Source of the DNA: Streptomyces longispororuber
GTDB taxonomy: Bacteria > Actinomycetota > Actinomycetes > Streptomycetales > Streptomycetaceae
Direction of reading: 5' to 3'
Length of the DNA stretch: 64,000 bases
Assembly (NCBI RefSeq): GCF_014656095.1
Contig: NZ_BNBT01000011.1
Coordinates: 41,468-105,467, forward strand
The notes beneath the pieces were generated by a model. That model was not told the DNA's origin and did not search any database. It saw nothing but the letters and a program-made list of their open reading frames with translations. The translations under genes were made by a program, and so were the position numbers. This document shows, one piece after another, positions 55,414-64,000 of the stretch; within the stretch, counting starts at the first letter, position 1, and each line of letters starts with the position of its first letter.

Positions 55414-56973
55414 TCAGAACAAGCCGGACGTGGTGAACCTCAGGACGAGCTGGGGCGCTCCGGAGAGGGCCACGCCGAGGACCGCGGCGAGGGCCACGGC
55501 GACGGTGAGGGGGGCGGGGACCCGGTAGCGCTCGGGCTCGCCCTCGGGAGCGCGGAACAGCAGCGCGGTCCACTGGAGGTAGTAGTAGAGCGCGATCACC
55601 ACGTTGGCGGCCATGACGACGGCGAGCCAGCCCAGGCCCGCGTCGACGGCCGCCGAGAAGACGGTGACCTTCGCGAAGAGGCCGATGATCCCGGGCGGCA
55701 GGCCGGCCAGGCACAGCAGGAAGAAGGCCAGCGTGAGGGCCGACAGGGGGCTCCGGGCGTACAGGCCCCGGTAGTCGCTGACGCGGTTGCGCGCATGGGT
55801 GCGCCCCACCAGGGCGGCGACGGCGAAGGCCCCCAGGTTCACGGCGGCGTACATCAGGGCGTACGCGACGGTGGAGCCGACGGCGCTGTCGGCCTGCGAG
55901 GGGCGGTCGGCGTACCCGGCGGCCGCGATCGGCACCAGGAGGTAGCCCGCCTGCCCGACCGAGGACCAGGCGAGCAGCCGGACCGCGCTGTACGCGCGCG
56001 TGGGGCGCTGGCGCAGGGCGGCCACGTTGCCGGCCGTCATGGTGAGCGCGGCCAGGACGGCCAGGGCCGGGCCCCAGACGTCGTGGTACTCCTGGAAGGC
56101 GACGACGAGGACCAGGATGAGGCCGGTGAAGCCGACCGCCTTGCCGACGACCGACAAGTAGGCGGCGACCGGCAACGGCGCGCCTACGTAAGTGTCGGGT
56201 ACCCAGAAGTGGAACGGTACGGCCGCCACCTTGAAGGCGAAGCCGACGAGCGTGAGGACGACGCCCGCGCGCGCGAGGGTCCGCAGATCGCCGTCCACCT
56301 CCCCCAGTTCGGCACCGATCTCCGCGAGGTGCAGGGTGCCCGTGGCGGCGTAGACGAAGCTCGCGCCCAGGAGGGTCACGGCGGTCGCGGTGACCGAGGA
56401 GAGGAAGAACTTCAGGGCGCCTTCGGAGGAGCGCCGGTCACCGCGCTTGAGGCCGACGAGGGCGAAGGCGGGCAGCGAGGCCACCTCCAGGGCGACGACG
56501 AGCGTGGCGAGGTCGCGCGCCGCGGGCAGCAGGGCGGCGCCCGCCGCGGAGGAGAGCAGCAGGAACCAGAACTCCCCCTCGGGGATCTCCTTGCCCGCGG
56601 CCCGCGCGTCCTTGAGGGTGCTCAGCGAGAGCAGTGCCGTCAGGAGGGCGCCGCCGAGGACGAGGAGCTGGATGACGAGCGTGAACTCGTCGGCCGTGTA
56701 GCTGCACAGGGTGTCGCCGCGGCCGACCACGCAGAACGTGGAGCGCTCGTCGTCCAGGATCGGCAGCAAGGAGAGGCCGGCCGCCGCCAGGCCCGCCACG
56801 GAGATCCAGCCGAGCAGCTCCTTGCGGCGCTCGGGCACGAAGAGGTCGGTGACGAGCACGGCGAGGCCGACGACGGCCGCGATGGTGGGCGGCGCGATCG
56901 CGAGCCAGTCGACGGACTGGACGACGTTCGCGGCGCCTGCGACGAAGCCGCTGTCGGTGGGGGCGACGGTCAC
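55414..56973 (-). CDS. nuoN: NADH-quinone oxidoreductase subunit N
   Basis: Antiporter-like proton-pumping subunit of complex I. The 519-residue product has about 14 membrane segments and the conserved charged helix residues of the family; FHFWVPDTYVGAPLPV is the typical helix 8 region. The start is GTG with GGGAGGAAAGTC before it and overlaps the nuoM stop (GTGA). Last gene of the cluster; the 230 bases to htpX hold no gene. Confidence 0.95.
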   Translation of the reverse strand: MTVAPTDSGFVAGAANVVQSVDWLAIAPPTIAAVVGLAVLVTDLFVPERRKELLGWISVAGLAAAGLSLLPILDDERSTFCVVGRGDTLCSYTADEFTLVIQLLVLGGALLTALLSLSTLKDARAAGKEIPEGEFWFLLLSSAAGAALLPAARDLATLVVALEVASLPAFALVGLKRGDRRSSEGALKFFLSSVTATAVTLLGASFVYAATGTLHLAEIGAELGEVDGDLRTLARAGVVLTLVGFAFKVAAVPFHFWVPDTYVGAPLPVAAYLSVVGKAVGFTGLILVLVVAFQEYHDVWGPALAVLAALTMTAGNVAALRQRPTRAYSAVRLLAWSSVGQAGYLLVPIAAAGYADRPSQADSAVGSTVAYALMYAAVNLGAFAVAALVGRTHARNRVSDYRGLYARSPLSALTLAFFLLCLAGLPPGIIGLFAKVTVFSAAVDAGLGWLAVVMAANVVIALYYYLQWTALLFRAPEGEPERYRVPAPLTVAVALAAVLGVALSGAPQLVLRFTTSGLF

Positions 56974-58550
56974 GACTTTCCTCCCGCGAGGAGCTGCTGC
57001 ACGGCCGGGTCGGTGAGGCCGAGGAGGGCCGCGGGCCAGAGTCCGGCGAGGACGGTCAGGGCGACGAGCGGGGTCCAGGCGGCGAACTCGTAGCCGTGGA
57101 CGTCGGCGAGGCGCGGCGCCTGCTCCGTCCCGGCCCCCGGGCCCATGCAGACGCGGCGTACGACGATGAGCATGTACGCGGCCGTGAGCAGGGTGCCGAA
57201 GGCGGCGATCGCCATGAAGGTGAGGAAGGCGGGGCGGCTGAGGCCGTCGGCGGGGTCGAACGCGCCGAACAGGGCGAGCATCTCGCCCCAGAACCCGGCG
57301 AGTCCGGGAAGGCCGAGCGAGGCGACGGCGCCGAAGGCGAGCAGGGCGCCGAGGCGGGGGGCCTTGCCGTACAGGGCGGCGCCGGACTCCTGGGCGAGGG
57401 TGTCCAGGTCGCTGGTGCCCGTGCGGTCCTTGACCGCGCCGACGAGGAAGAACAGCAGGCCGGTGATGAGGCCGTGGGCGATGTTCGCGAAGAGCGCGCC
57501 GTTCACGCCGGTCGGGGTCATGGTCGCGATGCCGAGGAGCACGAAGCCCATGTGGCCGACGGAGGAGTACGCGATGAGGCGCTTGAGGTCGCCCTTCGCG
57601 CCGGGCCTGGCGAGCGCGAGGCAGGCGAGCGACCCGTAGACGATCCCGACGACGGCGAACGCGGCGAGGTAGGGCGCGAAGGTCTCCATGCCGTCCGGCG
57701 CGATCGGCAGCAGGATCCGGACGAACCCGTACGTACCCATCTTCAGCAGGACGCCGGCCAGCAGGACCGAGCCGACGGTCGGCGCGGCGGTGTGCGCGTC
57801 CGGCAGCCAACTGTGCAGCGGCCACATCGGCGTCTTCACCGCGAGCCCGACGCCGATCGCCAGAACGGCCGTGACCTGCACGGATGTGGTGAGCCCCGGG
57901 TCGTTGTCAGTGGCGAGTGCCACCATGTCGAACGTGCCGGACTTCAGGCCGATGAGGAGGAGGCCGAGCAGCATCACGACGGAGCCGAGCAGCGTGTAGA
58001 GGATGAACTTCCAGGCGGCGGGCCCCCGTCGCGCCCCGCCCCAGCGGGCGATGAGGAAGTACATCGGGATCAGGACCATCTCGAACGCGAGGAAGAACAG
58101 CAGCAGGTCGAGGACGGCGAAGGTCGCGAGGGTGCCGGCCTCGAGGACGAGGACCAGCGCGACGAAGGCCCGGGGGGAGGGTCCCTCCGGCATCTTGAAG
58201 TAGCTGTACAGCGCGCAGAGGAAGGTCAGCAGCGCGGTCAGGACCAGGAGGGGGAGGGAAATGCCGTCGACGCCGAGGTGGACGCGCACGTCGAGCGCGG
58301 GGATCCACCTGATGTCGGTCGTGGCCTGCATCCTCGACGGGTGGTCGTGGTCGAAGCCGAGCGCGAGGACGATCGCGGCGATGAGCACGGCCCCGGTCAC
58401 GACCACGCCGTGGCGCAGCACGGCCTGGTCGGGCGACTTCCCCTTCAGCCCGGGCGGCGCCGGCAGGAGGGCCGCGACGGCGCCGATGAGCGGGCCGGCG
58501 ACGATCAACGCGAGAAGGAACTGCATCACGGACTCACTGATACCGATCAC
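56970..58550 (-). CDS. nuoM: NADH-quinone oxidoreductase subunit M
   Basis: Second antiporter-like subunit. The 526-residue product contains the strongly conserved LFLAFEMVLIPMYFLIARWGG and KTPMWPLHSWLPDAHTAAP motifs with the essential Glu and Lys. The start is uncertain: GTG 58550 (seven bases after the nuoL stop) or ATG 58526 (starting MQFLLALIVAG). Confidence 0.95.
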   Translation of the reverse strand: MIGISESVMQFLLALIVAGPLIGAVAALLPAPPGLKGKSPDQAVLRHGVVVTGAVLIAAIVLALGFDHDHPSRMQATTDIRWIPALDVRVHLGVDGISLPLLVLTALLTFLCALYSYFKMPEGPSPRAFVALVLVLEAGTLATFAVLDLLLFFLAFEMVLIPMYFLIARWGGARRGPAAWKFILYTLLGSVVMLLGLLLIGLKSGTFDMVALATDNDPGLTTSVQVTAVLAIGVGLAVKTPMWPLHSWLPDAHTAAPTVGSVLLAGVLLKMGTYGFVRILLPIAPDGMETFAPYLAAFAVVGIVYGSLACLALARPGAKGDLKRLIAYSSVGHMGFVLLGIATMTPTGVNGALFANIAHGLITGLLFFLVGAVKDRTGTSDLDTLAQESGAALYGKAPRLGALLAFGAVASLGLPGLAGFWGEMLALFGAFDPADGLSRPAFLTFMAIAAFGTLLTAAYMLIVVRRVCMGPGAGTEQAPRLADVHGYEFAAWTPLVALTVLAGLWPAALLGLTDPAVQQLLAGGKS

Positions 58551-58556
58551 GGCGGC

Positions 58557-60551
58557 TCACGCTCCGGCGGTGGCGACGAGGACGGCGGCGACCGCCAGGA
58601 CGACGGTGCCCGCGAGCAGCGCGCTCAGATAGGTCTGCACGTTGCCGGTCTGCGCGCGCCGGACGGCCGCGCCGAGCAGGCGGGGCGCGGTGCCCGCGCC
58701 GCGCACGTAAGTGTCGACGACCTCGCGGTCGAGGAAGCGCACCAGGCGGGCGCCCGCCCGGACGGGGCGGACGAACAGGGCCGCGTAGACGGCGTCGAGG
58801 TGGAAGCCGACGGCGGCGTGGCGGTGCAGCGGGCCGAGCAGGAGGCGGCCGGGGTCCGCCGGGTCGGGGGCGCTCGCGACGTCCCCGTACGCGGGGGCGT
58901 GCGTGGCGATGGCCGCGGCCTCGACCTGGCCGGCGTCCGCCCGCGGGTGGGCGGCGACCGCGCCGATCGGGGCGCGGGCGGCGAGCGCCGTGGTGTGCCG
59001 CCAGGCGCCGTACGTGACGAGGGCGCCGGCCAGGGCGAGGCCGGTGCCGAGGACGGAGGTGGTGAGCTTCGGGGCGAGGTCGTGGCCGTCGAACCAGTCG
59101 GGCAGGGTGCCGACGGTGACGCCGAAGGCGAGCGACGGGACGGCGAGCACCCACAGGACGGCCGTCATGGTGACCGGCTGCCTGCCGTGGTCGGGCGCCT
59201 CGGCGCCGGTGCCGTGGAAGGCGCGCAGCCACAGGCGGGTCGCGTAGGCGGCGGTGAGCAGGGCGGTGGCGAGCGCGGCGACGAGCACGATCCAGCCCGC
59301 CGCGCCCGGGACGGGTCCGGCGTGTCCGGTGGCGGCGTGCTCGGCGGCGCCGAGGACGGCCTCCTTGGAGAAGAAGCCGCTGAACGGCGGGATCGCGGCG
59401 AGCGCGAGGAGCGCCACGGTCATCGTCCAGTAGGCGTCCGGAACGCGGTCGCGCAGGTTTCGCATGCGGGACATGGCGGCCAGCGAGTTGGTGCCCGCGG
59501 CGTGGATGACCACGCCCGCGGCGAGGAAGAGGAGCGCCTTGAAGGCGCCGTGGGACAGGAGGTGGAAGACGGCGGCCCCCCGGTCGCCGACGGCGAGCGC
59601 GCCGGTCATGTAGCCGAGCTGCCCGACGGTCGAGTACGCGAGCACGCGCTTGATGTCGTCCTGGGCGAGCGCGGCGAGCGCCGAACCAGCCATCGTGACG
59701 GCGGCCATGACGGCGAGGACGACGAGCGCGGCCTGGGAGGCGGCGATGACCGGGAGGATCCTGGCGACGAAGTAGACACCGGCGGCGACCATCGTCGCGG
59801 CGTGGATGAGCGCGGAGACGGGCGTCGGGCCCGCCATCGCGTCGGGCAGCCAGGTGTGCAGCGGGAACTGCGCGGACTTGCCCGCCACACCGGCGAGGAG
59901 CAGCAGCGCGACGAGCGTCGGGTGGTCGAGGCCGCCGTCCGCGACGGTCGCGAGGACGGTCGTGATCCGGAACGAGCCGGCGTCGGCGGCGAGGGCGAAC
60001 AGACCGATCAGGAAGGGGACGTCGCCGAGCTTGGTGACCAGGAAGGCCTTGAGGGACGCGGCCCGCGCCTCGGGGGTCTCCCAGTAGTGGCCGACGAGGA
60101 AGTACGAGCAGATGCCCATGACCTCCCAGCCGACCAGGAGCACCATCAGGTCGCCGGAGTAGACGACGAGCAGCATCGCGGAGGTGAACAGCGAGACGAG
60201 GGCGGCGTACGAGGGGTAGCGCGGGTCGTCGTGCAGATAGCCCGTCGAGTAGATCTGCACGCAGGTGGCGACGACGCCGACGAGGACGGCGACGAGCGCG
60301 GCGAAGCCGTCGATGTGCAGGGCGAGGTCGATCGGGACCGAGCCGGTGGGCGTGAGCTGGGTCGCCGCGTCCACGGCCGTGTCGCCGCCCTGGCGGACGG
60401 CCACGAGGGCGGCGAGCACGAGCGACGTCAGCGTGGGCAGGACCGCGAGCGGGCGGGCCAGGCCGGGCACCGAGCGGCCGAGCAGCAGGCCGGCGACGGC
60501 TCCGAGGAACGGCAGGAGGGGGACGAGGACGGCGAGGGTGGTGGTGGTCAC
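58557..60551 (-). CDS. nuoL: NADH-quinone oxidoreductase subunit L
   Basis: Largest proton-pumping subunit with the long lateral helix. The 664-residue product includes [20 protein letters not shown] and [20 protein letters not shown], hallmark motifs of NuoL. GTG start overlapping the nuoK stop (GTGA). Confidence 0.95.
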   Translation of the reverse strand: MTTTTLAVLVPLLPFLGAVAGLLLGRSVPGLARPLAVLPTLTSLVLAALVAVRQGGDTAVDAATQLTPTGSVPIDLALHIDGFAALVAVLVGVVATCVQIYSTGYLHDDPRYPSYAALVSLFTSAMLLVVYSGDLMVLLVGWEVMGICSYFLVGHYWETPEARAASLKAFLVTKLGDVPFLIGLFALAADAGSFRITTVLATVADGGLDHPTLVALLLLAGVAGKSAQFPLHTWLPDAMAGPTPVSALIHAATMVAAGVYFVARILPVIAASQAALVVLAVMAAVTMAGSALAALAQDDIKRVLAYSTVGQLGYMTGALAVGDRGAAVFHLLSHGAFKALLFLAAGVVIHAAGTNSLAAMSRMRNLRDRVPDAYWTMTVALLALAAIPPFSGFFSKEAVLGAAEHAATGHAGPVPGAAGWIVLVAALATALLTAAYATRLWLRAFHGTGAEAPDHGRQPVTMTAVLWVLAVPSLAFGVTVGTLPDWFDGHDLAPKLTTSVLGTGLALAGALVTYGAWRHTTALAARAPIGAVAAHPRADAGQVEAAAIATHAPAYGDVASAPDPADPGRLLLGPLHRHAAVGFHLDAVYAALFVRPVRAGARLVRFLDREVVDTYVRGAGTAPRLLGAAVRRAQTGNVQTYLSALLAGTVVLAVAAVLVATAGA

Positions 60552-60991
60552 GCGGTGGCCTCGGCCTTCTGCGACGTCGGGGACGACTGCGGCTTCGGGG
60601 ACGCCTGGTTCGGGGCGGGCTCGTCCGGAGCGGGCTCGTCCAGGGCGGCACCCTCCGTGCCGTCGTCGCCGTCGCCGCCGTCGGGGCGTTCGGCGGTGTC
60701 GCGGAGGTCGTCGACGGCGGAGGTGCCGCGGTTGCGGTAGACGGCCAGGACGATCGCGAGGCCGATGCCGATCTCGGCGGCGGCGATGGCGATGGTGAAG
60801 AGCGTCAGGGCCTGGCCGGAGTGCAGCCGGTCGCGCAGCCAGACGTCGAACGCGACGAGGTTGAGGTTGACGGCGTTGAGCATGAGCTCGACGGACATCA
60901 GGACCAGGATCGCGTTGCGCCGGGCGAGCACGCCGTACAGGCCGACGCAGAAGAGGAGGACGGCGAGGACGGCGGGGTAGGCGAGGTGCAT
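60548..60991 (-). CDS. nuoK: NADH-quinone oxidoreductase subunit K with acidic tail
   Basis: Small three-helix subunit ([36 protein letters not shown] with the conserved Glu). The 147-residue product is about 45 residues longer than the usual 100 because of an Asp/Glu/Pro-rich tail ([20 protein letters not shown]). ATG overlaps the nuoJ stop (TGATG). Confidence 0.95.
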   Translation of the reverse strand: MHLAYPAVLAVLLFCVGLYGVLARRNAILVLMSVELMLNAVNLNLVAFDVWLRDRLHSGQALTLFTIAIAAAEIGIGLAIVLAVYRNRGTSAVDDLRDTAERPDGGDGDDGTEGAALDEPAPDEPAPNQASPKPQSSPTSQKAEATA

Positions 60992-61665
60992 CAGCGGGTG
61001 CCCTCCTTGCGTGCCTGCTGGGGTGCCTGTGTCCCGTGGTTCGCGCGGGTCCGGTCGCCGGACTTCCGGTCGGTCTTGCCGGACTCCCGGTCGGATTTGC
61101 CGGACTCCTGCTCGGTCCTGCCGGACTCCCGGTCGGACTTGCGGGAGAGGACGATCGCGCCGACGAGGGCGGCGAGGAGCAGGACCGACAGCGCCTCGAA
61201 GGGCAGCACCCAGTGCCGGAAGAGGATCGCGCCGGTGACGTCGGTGGAGCCCTGGGCGGGGCCGTCCAGGTCGATCCACTGGGTGCGGAACGCGTCCACG
61301 ACGACCCACACCAGGGCGGCGGCGGCAGCGAGCGCCACGCCGAGCGCGACCCAGCGGTTGCCCGAGTCGGCGTCCGGTGAGCGGCCGATGGGGGCCCTGG
61401 TGAGCATCAGCCCGAACAGGAGGAGCACGACGACGGAGCCGACGTAGATCAGGACCTGTACCCAGGCGATGAACTCGGCGGACAGGAGGAGGTACTCGAC
61501 GGCGAGCCCGCCGAGCGCCACGACCAGCCAGAGCGCGGCGTGCACGAGCTGCTTGGTCGTGACGGTGACGACCGCCGCGCCGAGGGTGACGAGGCCGACG
61601 AGGAGGAAGGCGATCTCGACGCCGGTCGGGGAGAGGAAGCCGTGGTGCTGCGCGGCGAGGTTCAC
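60991..61665 (-). CDS. nuoJ: NADH-quinone oxidoreductase subunit J with charged tail
   Basis: Five-helix subunit involved in redox-coupled conformational change ([20 protein letters not shown] is typical). 224 residues. The final 50 residues are a charged repeat: [20 protein letters not shown] and similar RESGK units. GTG start with GAAGGAGG upstream, overlapping the nuoI stop (GTGA). Confidence 0.94.
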   Translation of the reverse strand: MNLAAQHHGFLSPTGVEIAFLLVGLVTLGAAVVTVTTKQLVHAALWLVVALGGLAVEYLLLSAEFIAWVQVLIYVGSVVVLLLFGLMLTRAPIGRSPDADSGNRWVALGVALAAAAALVWVVVDAFRTQWIDLDGPAQGSTDVTGAILFRHWVLPFEALSVLLLAALVGAIVLSRKSDRESGRTEQESGKSDRESGKTDRKSGDRTRANHGTQAPQQARKEGTR

Positions 61666-62357
61666 GACTCGCCCTCCTTCGGCGCGGGCTCGGTCTCCGG
61701 CCGGGCTGCCTGCTGCCCTGCGGCGGGCTCGGCGGCCTGCCCCGCGCCGGGCTCGGCGGCCTGCTGCGCGGGGGTCTCGGCGGCCTGCCCCGCGCCGGGC
61801 TCCGCGGCCTGCTCCGCGGCGAGTTTGTCGGCGGTCTTGCGGGCGGCGGCGAGTTCCTTGGGCTCCTCGGCCGCGGGGTCCAGGGCGGGCGGGGCCGGGA
61901 CGGTCCACATCCACTCGCGGAGCTTGTCGCGCTCGTGGGTGAGGTCGCGGATGTCGGTCTCGGCGTACTCGAACTCCGGGGACCAGAACAGCGCGTCGAA
62001 GGGGCACACCTCGATGCAGATGCCGCAGTACATGCAGAGGGAGAAGTCGATGGCGAAGCGGTCGAGGACGTTGCGGCTGCGCTCGCGGCCGCCGGGCGCG
62101 GCGGGCGGCACCGTCTCCTTGTGGGAGTCGATGTAGATGCACCAGTCCGGGCACTCGCGGGCGCAGAGCATGCAGACCGTGCAGTTCTCCTCGAACAGGC
62201 CGATGACGCCCCGGGTACGGGGCGCCAGGTCGGGCTGGACGTCCGGGTACTGCTCGGTGACGGACTTCCGCGTCATCGTGCGCAGGGTGACGGCCAGGCC
62301 CTTGGCGAGGCCGCTGCCGGGGATCCGGGGCCGGGCGGGCGGGGGCTGTGCGGCCAT
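61662..62357 (-). CDS. nuoI: NADH-quinone oxidoreductase subunit I with repetitive tail
   Basis: Carries two 4Fe-4S clusters between the peripheral arm and the quinone site: [12 protein letters not shown] and [12 protein letters not shown]. The core ends near [14 protein letters not shown]. The remaining 55 residues are Ala/Gln/Glu/Pro repeats ([11 protein letters not shown] occurs twice). Total 231 residues versus about 180 in E. coli. ATG overlaps the nuoH stop (TGATG). Confidence 0.95.
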   Translation of the reverse strand: MAAQPPPARPRIPGSGLAKGLAVTLRTMTRKSVTEQYPDVQPDLAPRTRGVIGLFEENCTVCMLCARECPDWCIYIDSHKETVPPAAPGGRERSRNVLDRFAIDFSLCMYCGICIEVCPFDALFWSPEFEYAETDIRDLTHERDKLREWMWTVPAPPALDPAAEEPKELAAARKTADKLAAEQAAEPGAGQAAETPAQQAAEPGAGQAAEPAAGQQAARPETEPAPKEGES

Positions 62358-63325
62358 CAGTTGATCGCCACCTTCACGATTCCGGTGAGCGCGATCTGCG
62401 CCAGGGCGAGCGGGACGAGGAAGGTCCAGGACAGCTTCTGGAGCTGGTCCTCGCGGAGCCTCGGGTAGCTGACGCGCAGCCAGATGACGACGAAGGCGAG
62501 GACGGCGGTCTTCAGGAGCGTCCACACCCAGCCGAGGCCGTCCGCGCCCCAGGGACCGTGCCAGCCGCCCAGGAAGAGGACGGTGGTCAGGCCGCAGAGG
62601 ACGACGATGCCCGCGTACTCGGCCAGCAGGAACAGGGCGAAGCGCAGACCCGTGTACTCGGTGTACGCGCCGAAGATGATCTCCGAGTCGGCGACGGGCA
62701 TGTCGAAGGGCGGCCGCTGGAGCTCGGCGAGTCCGGCGACGAAGAAGACCAGGGCGCCCACGATCTGCCAGGGCAGCCACCACCACTCGAAGGCGTTGAC
62801 GATGCCGGGCAGCGACACCGTGCCCGCCGCCATCGCGACGGAGGCGGCGGCGAGCAGCATCGGCAGTTCGTACGCGAGGAGCTGCGCGGCGGTGCGCAGG
62901 CCGCCGAGCAGCGAGAACTTGTTGGCCGACGCCCAGCCCGCCATCAGCGGGCCGAGGACGCCCACGCCCATCACGGCGAGGACGAAGAACACACCGGCGT
63001 CGACGACCTCGCCGACGGCGCCCTCCTGCGGGCCGACGGGGATGGCGACGAGCACCAGGAGGTAGGGCAGGAGCGCGATGGCCGGGGCGAGCTGGAAGAC
63101 GCGGCGGTCGGCGTCGGCCGGGACGATGTCCTCCTTCTGCGCGAACTTCACGCCGTCGGCGACGAGCTGGGCCCAGCCGTGGAAGCCGCCCGCGTACATG
63201 GGGCCGAGGCGGCCCTGCATGTGCGCCATCACCTTGTGCTCGGTCTGGCCGATGATCAGGGGCAGCGCGAGGAAGGCGACGAAGACGACGAGGAGTCGCA
63301 GGGCGACGTCGAGGGCGTCGTTCAC
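62357..63325 (-). CDS. nuoH: NADH-quinone oxidoreductase subunit H
   Basis: Forms the quinone-binding chamber at the membrane interface. The 322-residue product has eight or so helices, [40 protein letters not shown] and the [13 protein letters not shown] loop. GTG start overlapping the upstream gene's stop (GTGA). Confidence 0.96.
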   Translation of the reverse strand: MNDALDVALRLLVVFVAFLALPLIIGQTEHKVMAHMQGRLGPMYAGGFHGWAQLVADGVKFAQKEDIVPADADRRVFQLAPAIALLPYLLVLVAIPVGPQEGAVGEVVDAGVFFVLAVMGVGVLGPLMAGWASANKFSLLGGLRTAAQLLAYELPMLLAAASVAMAAGTVSLPGIVNAFEWWWLPWQIVGALVFFVAGLAELQRPPFDMPVADSEIIFGAYTEYTGLRFALFLLAEYAGIVVLCGLTTVLFLGGWHGPWGADGLGWVWTLLKTAVLAFVVIWLRVSYPRLREDQLQKLSWTFLVPLALAQIALTGIVKVAIN

Positions 63326-64000
63326 TGCGGGCCTCCTTCGTTACCGGTGTCCTCTTGGGCACCTTGGTCGCCTTGGGCACCTTGGTCAGCTTGGGCACCG
63401 TCGCCGGGGCGTTCTCCGTCGCCGGGGCTCTCCTGGTTACCGGGGTCTTCGCGACCGCTGTCTTCGCTACCGGGGTGTTCGCCACCGAGGTCTTCGCTAC
63501 CGGTGTCTTCGCTACCGGTGTCTTCCAGATCCGCCGTCTTCTTGGCCGGTGTCTCCTCCGGCATGTCGAAAGCCGGACGGGCGTGGTGCCACGGGGCGTC
63601 GGCGCTGCGCGGGGCGGGTCGGGGCCGCTCCGTGGCCGGGGGCTCGGCGGCCGGGGTCCTGGCGGCCTGGGGGTCCGCGGCCGGGGTCGGTGCGGGCGAG
63701 GTCGCACTGTCGGACGGCGCTGTCGGCAGGCCGGAGGTCGAGGGCGCCTCGGAGGCGATCTGCGCGGCCTCCGCGGCCTCCGTACGCTGCGAGGCTGAGC
63801 CCTGGCCGGCGCTGCGCGTACGCCGGGGGCGCGGCGCGGGGGCCGCCTCCGGCTGACCGGTGGCCTGGTCCGTGGCCTGGACGGGGGCCTGGCCCGCGGC
63901 CTCGACGGGGGCCGGGCTCGCGGCCTGGCTTGCCGAACCTTCCGACGCCGAACGGGTGCGGCGCGGCGGCCGCTCCCCCGCGGCGGCGCGTCCGGCCGCC
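63322..64000 (-). CDS. C-terminal disordered part of the gene upstream of nuoH (start outside window)
   Basis: The minus-strand frame ending at 63322 stays open to the window edge (over 225 codons) with no stop. Its only ATG lies late in the frame at 63564. The visible part is all low complexity: a Pro/Ala/Thr/Ser/Arg-rich region in which RRTRSA-x-x-GSASQ occurs twice about 45 residues apart, then [17 protein letters not shown], then an acidic repeat region ([25 protein letters not shown]). Its GTGA coupling to nuoH indicates a complex I subunit or cluster protein, perhaps NuoC or NuoD with a long tail, but the recognisable domain is outside the window. Confidence 0.7.
   Translation of the reverse strand, partial: AAGRAAAGERPPRRTRSASEGSASQAASPAPVEAAGQAPVQATDQATGQPEAAPAPRPRRTRSAGQGSASQRTEAAEAAQIASEAPSTSGLPTAPSDSATSPAPTPAADPQAARTPAAEPPATERPRPAPRSADAPWHHARPAFDMPEETPAKKTADLEDTGSEDTGSEDLGGEHPGSEDSGREDPGNQESPGDGERPGDGAQADQGAQGDQGAQEDTGNEGGPQ

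Noticed and set aside
57096..60740. A 1214-codon plus-strand frame opposite nuoM, nuoL and nuoK
   Set aside because: Spans three real genes on the other strand and has no recognisable domain.
63355..63798. A plus-strand frame with repeating Gly-Val-Phe-Ala-Thr units at the right end
   Set aside because: It is the reverse complement of the TGSED-type repeat in the minus-strand gene coupled to nuoH.

Overview
The window is chromosomal DNA from a high-GC actinomycete, almost certainly a Streptomyces. Evidence for this is the very high third-position GC, frequent GTG starts and one TTG start, and a gene order (nuo second cluster - htpX - yajQ - rpmG - murB - add - aspC - secE - nusG - rplKA - two lipoproteins - rplJL - rpoBC - rpsLG - fusA - tuf - S10/spc/alpha operons - truA) that matches, from memory, the S. 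coelicolor chromosome around SCO4599-SCO4731. Two intergenic repeat types that I recall as dispersed through Streptomyces genomes are also present. Nearly every gene in the first 39 kb lies on the minus strand, so transcription runs from high to low coordinates.

Layout. 1-890: 3' part of a membrane-anchored protein (+), convergent with truA. 892-5167: alpha operon (infA-rpmJ-rpsM-rpsK-rpoA-rplQ) and truA. 5375-8323: secY-adk-map. 8551-18341: the S10 and spc ribosomal protein operons (rpsJ to rplO), with many one-base stop/start overlaps. 18857-23215: str operon (rpsL-rpsG-fusA-tuf). 23537-24115: a small DUF1707/DUF4190-type membrane protein. 24203-31721: rpoB-rpoC. 32306-33334: rplJ-rplL, behind a leader with an attenuator-like hairpin. 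33853-35802: two paralogous lipoproteins. 35999-37261: rplK-rplA. 37453-37980: a secreted small protein. 38252-39744: tRNA-Trp-secE-nusG. From 39938 the window becomes metabolic and accessory: an aspartate-type aminotransferase, adenosine deaminase, two TetR-regulated divergent units (an NAD-binding protein and a DHA2 drug-efflux-type MFS) with visible operators, murB, a HadA/HadB-like dehydratase pair, rpmG, tRNA-Met and tRNA-Thr, a cytosine-deaminase-like amidohydrolase that lacks expected active-site residues, an NAD(P)-binding protein and a small zinc-ribbon protein. A gene-poor stretch (51969-52869) holds an internally deleted tRNA with its own terminator, followed by yajQ, small membrane proteins, htpX and a nuoHIJKLMN cluster running off the right edge.

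How the genes work together. The first 39 kb is the core transcription and translation machinery (RNA polymerase alpha, beta and beta'; 30 ribosomal proteins; IF-1, EF-G, EF-Tu; NusG) with the protein-export channel (SecY, SecE), Map and Adk. Promoters matching the housekeeping sigma consensus are visible before infA, rpsL, rpoB and rplK. A near-identical 25-base hairpin element sits in the leaders of both rpsL and rpsJ, which suggests coordinated post-transcriptional control. The nuo genes encode the membrane arm plus NuoI of a respiratory complex I. Four consecutive genes there carry hydrophilic, repetitive C-terminal tails.

I did not find a clearly new multi-gene defence or biosynthetic system. 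The best leads are the shared rpsJ/rpsL leader element, the tRNA scar before yajQ (a likely integration-site remnant), the HadAB-like pair in an organism type not expected to make mycolic acids, the degenerate amidohydrolase, and the tailed nuo subunits.
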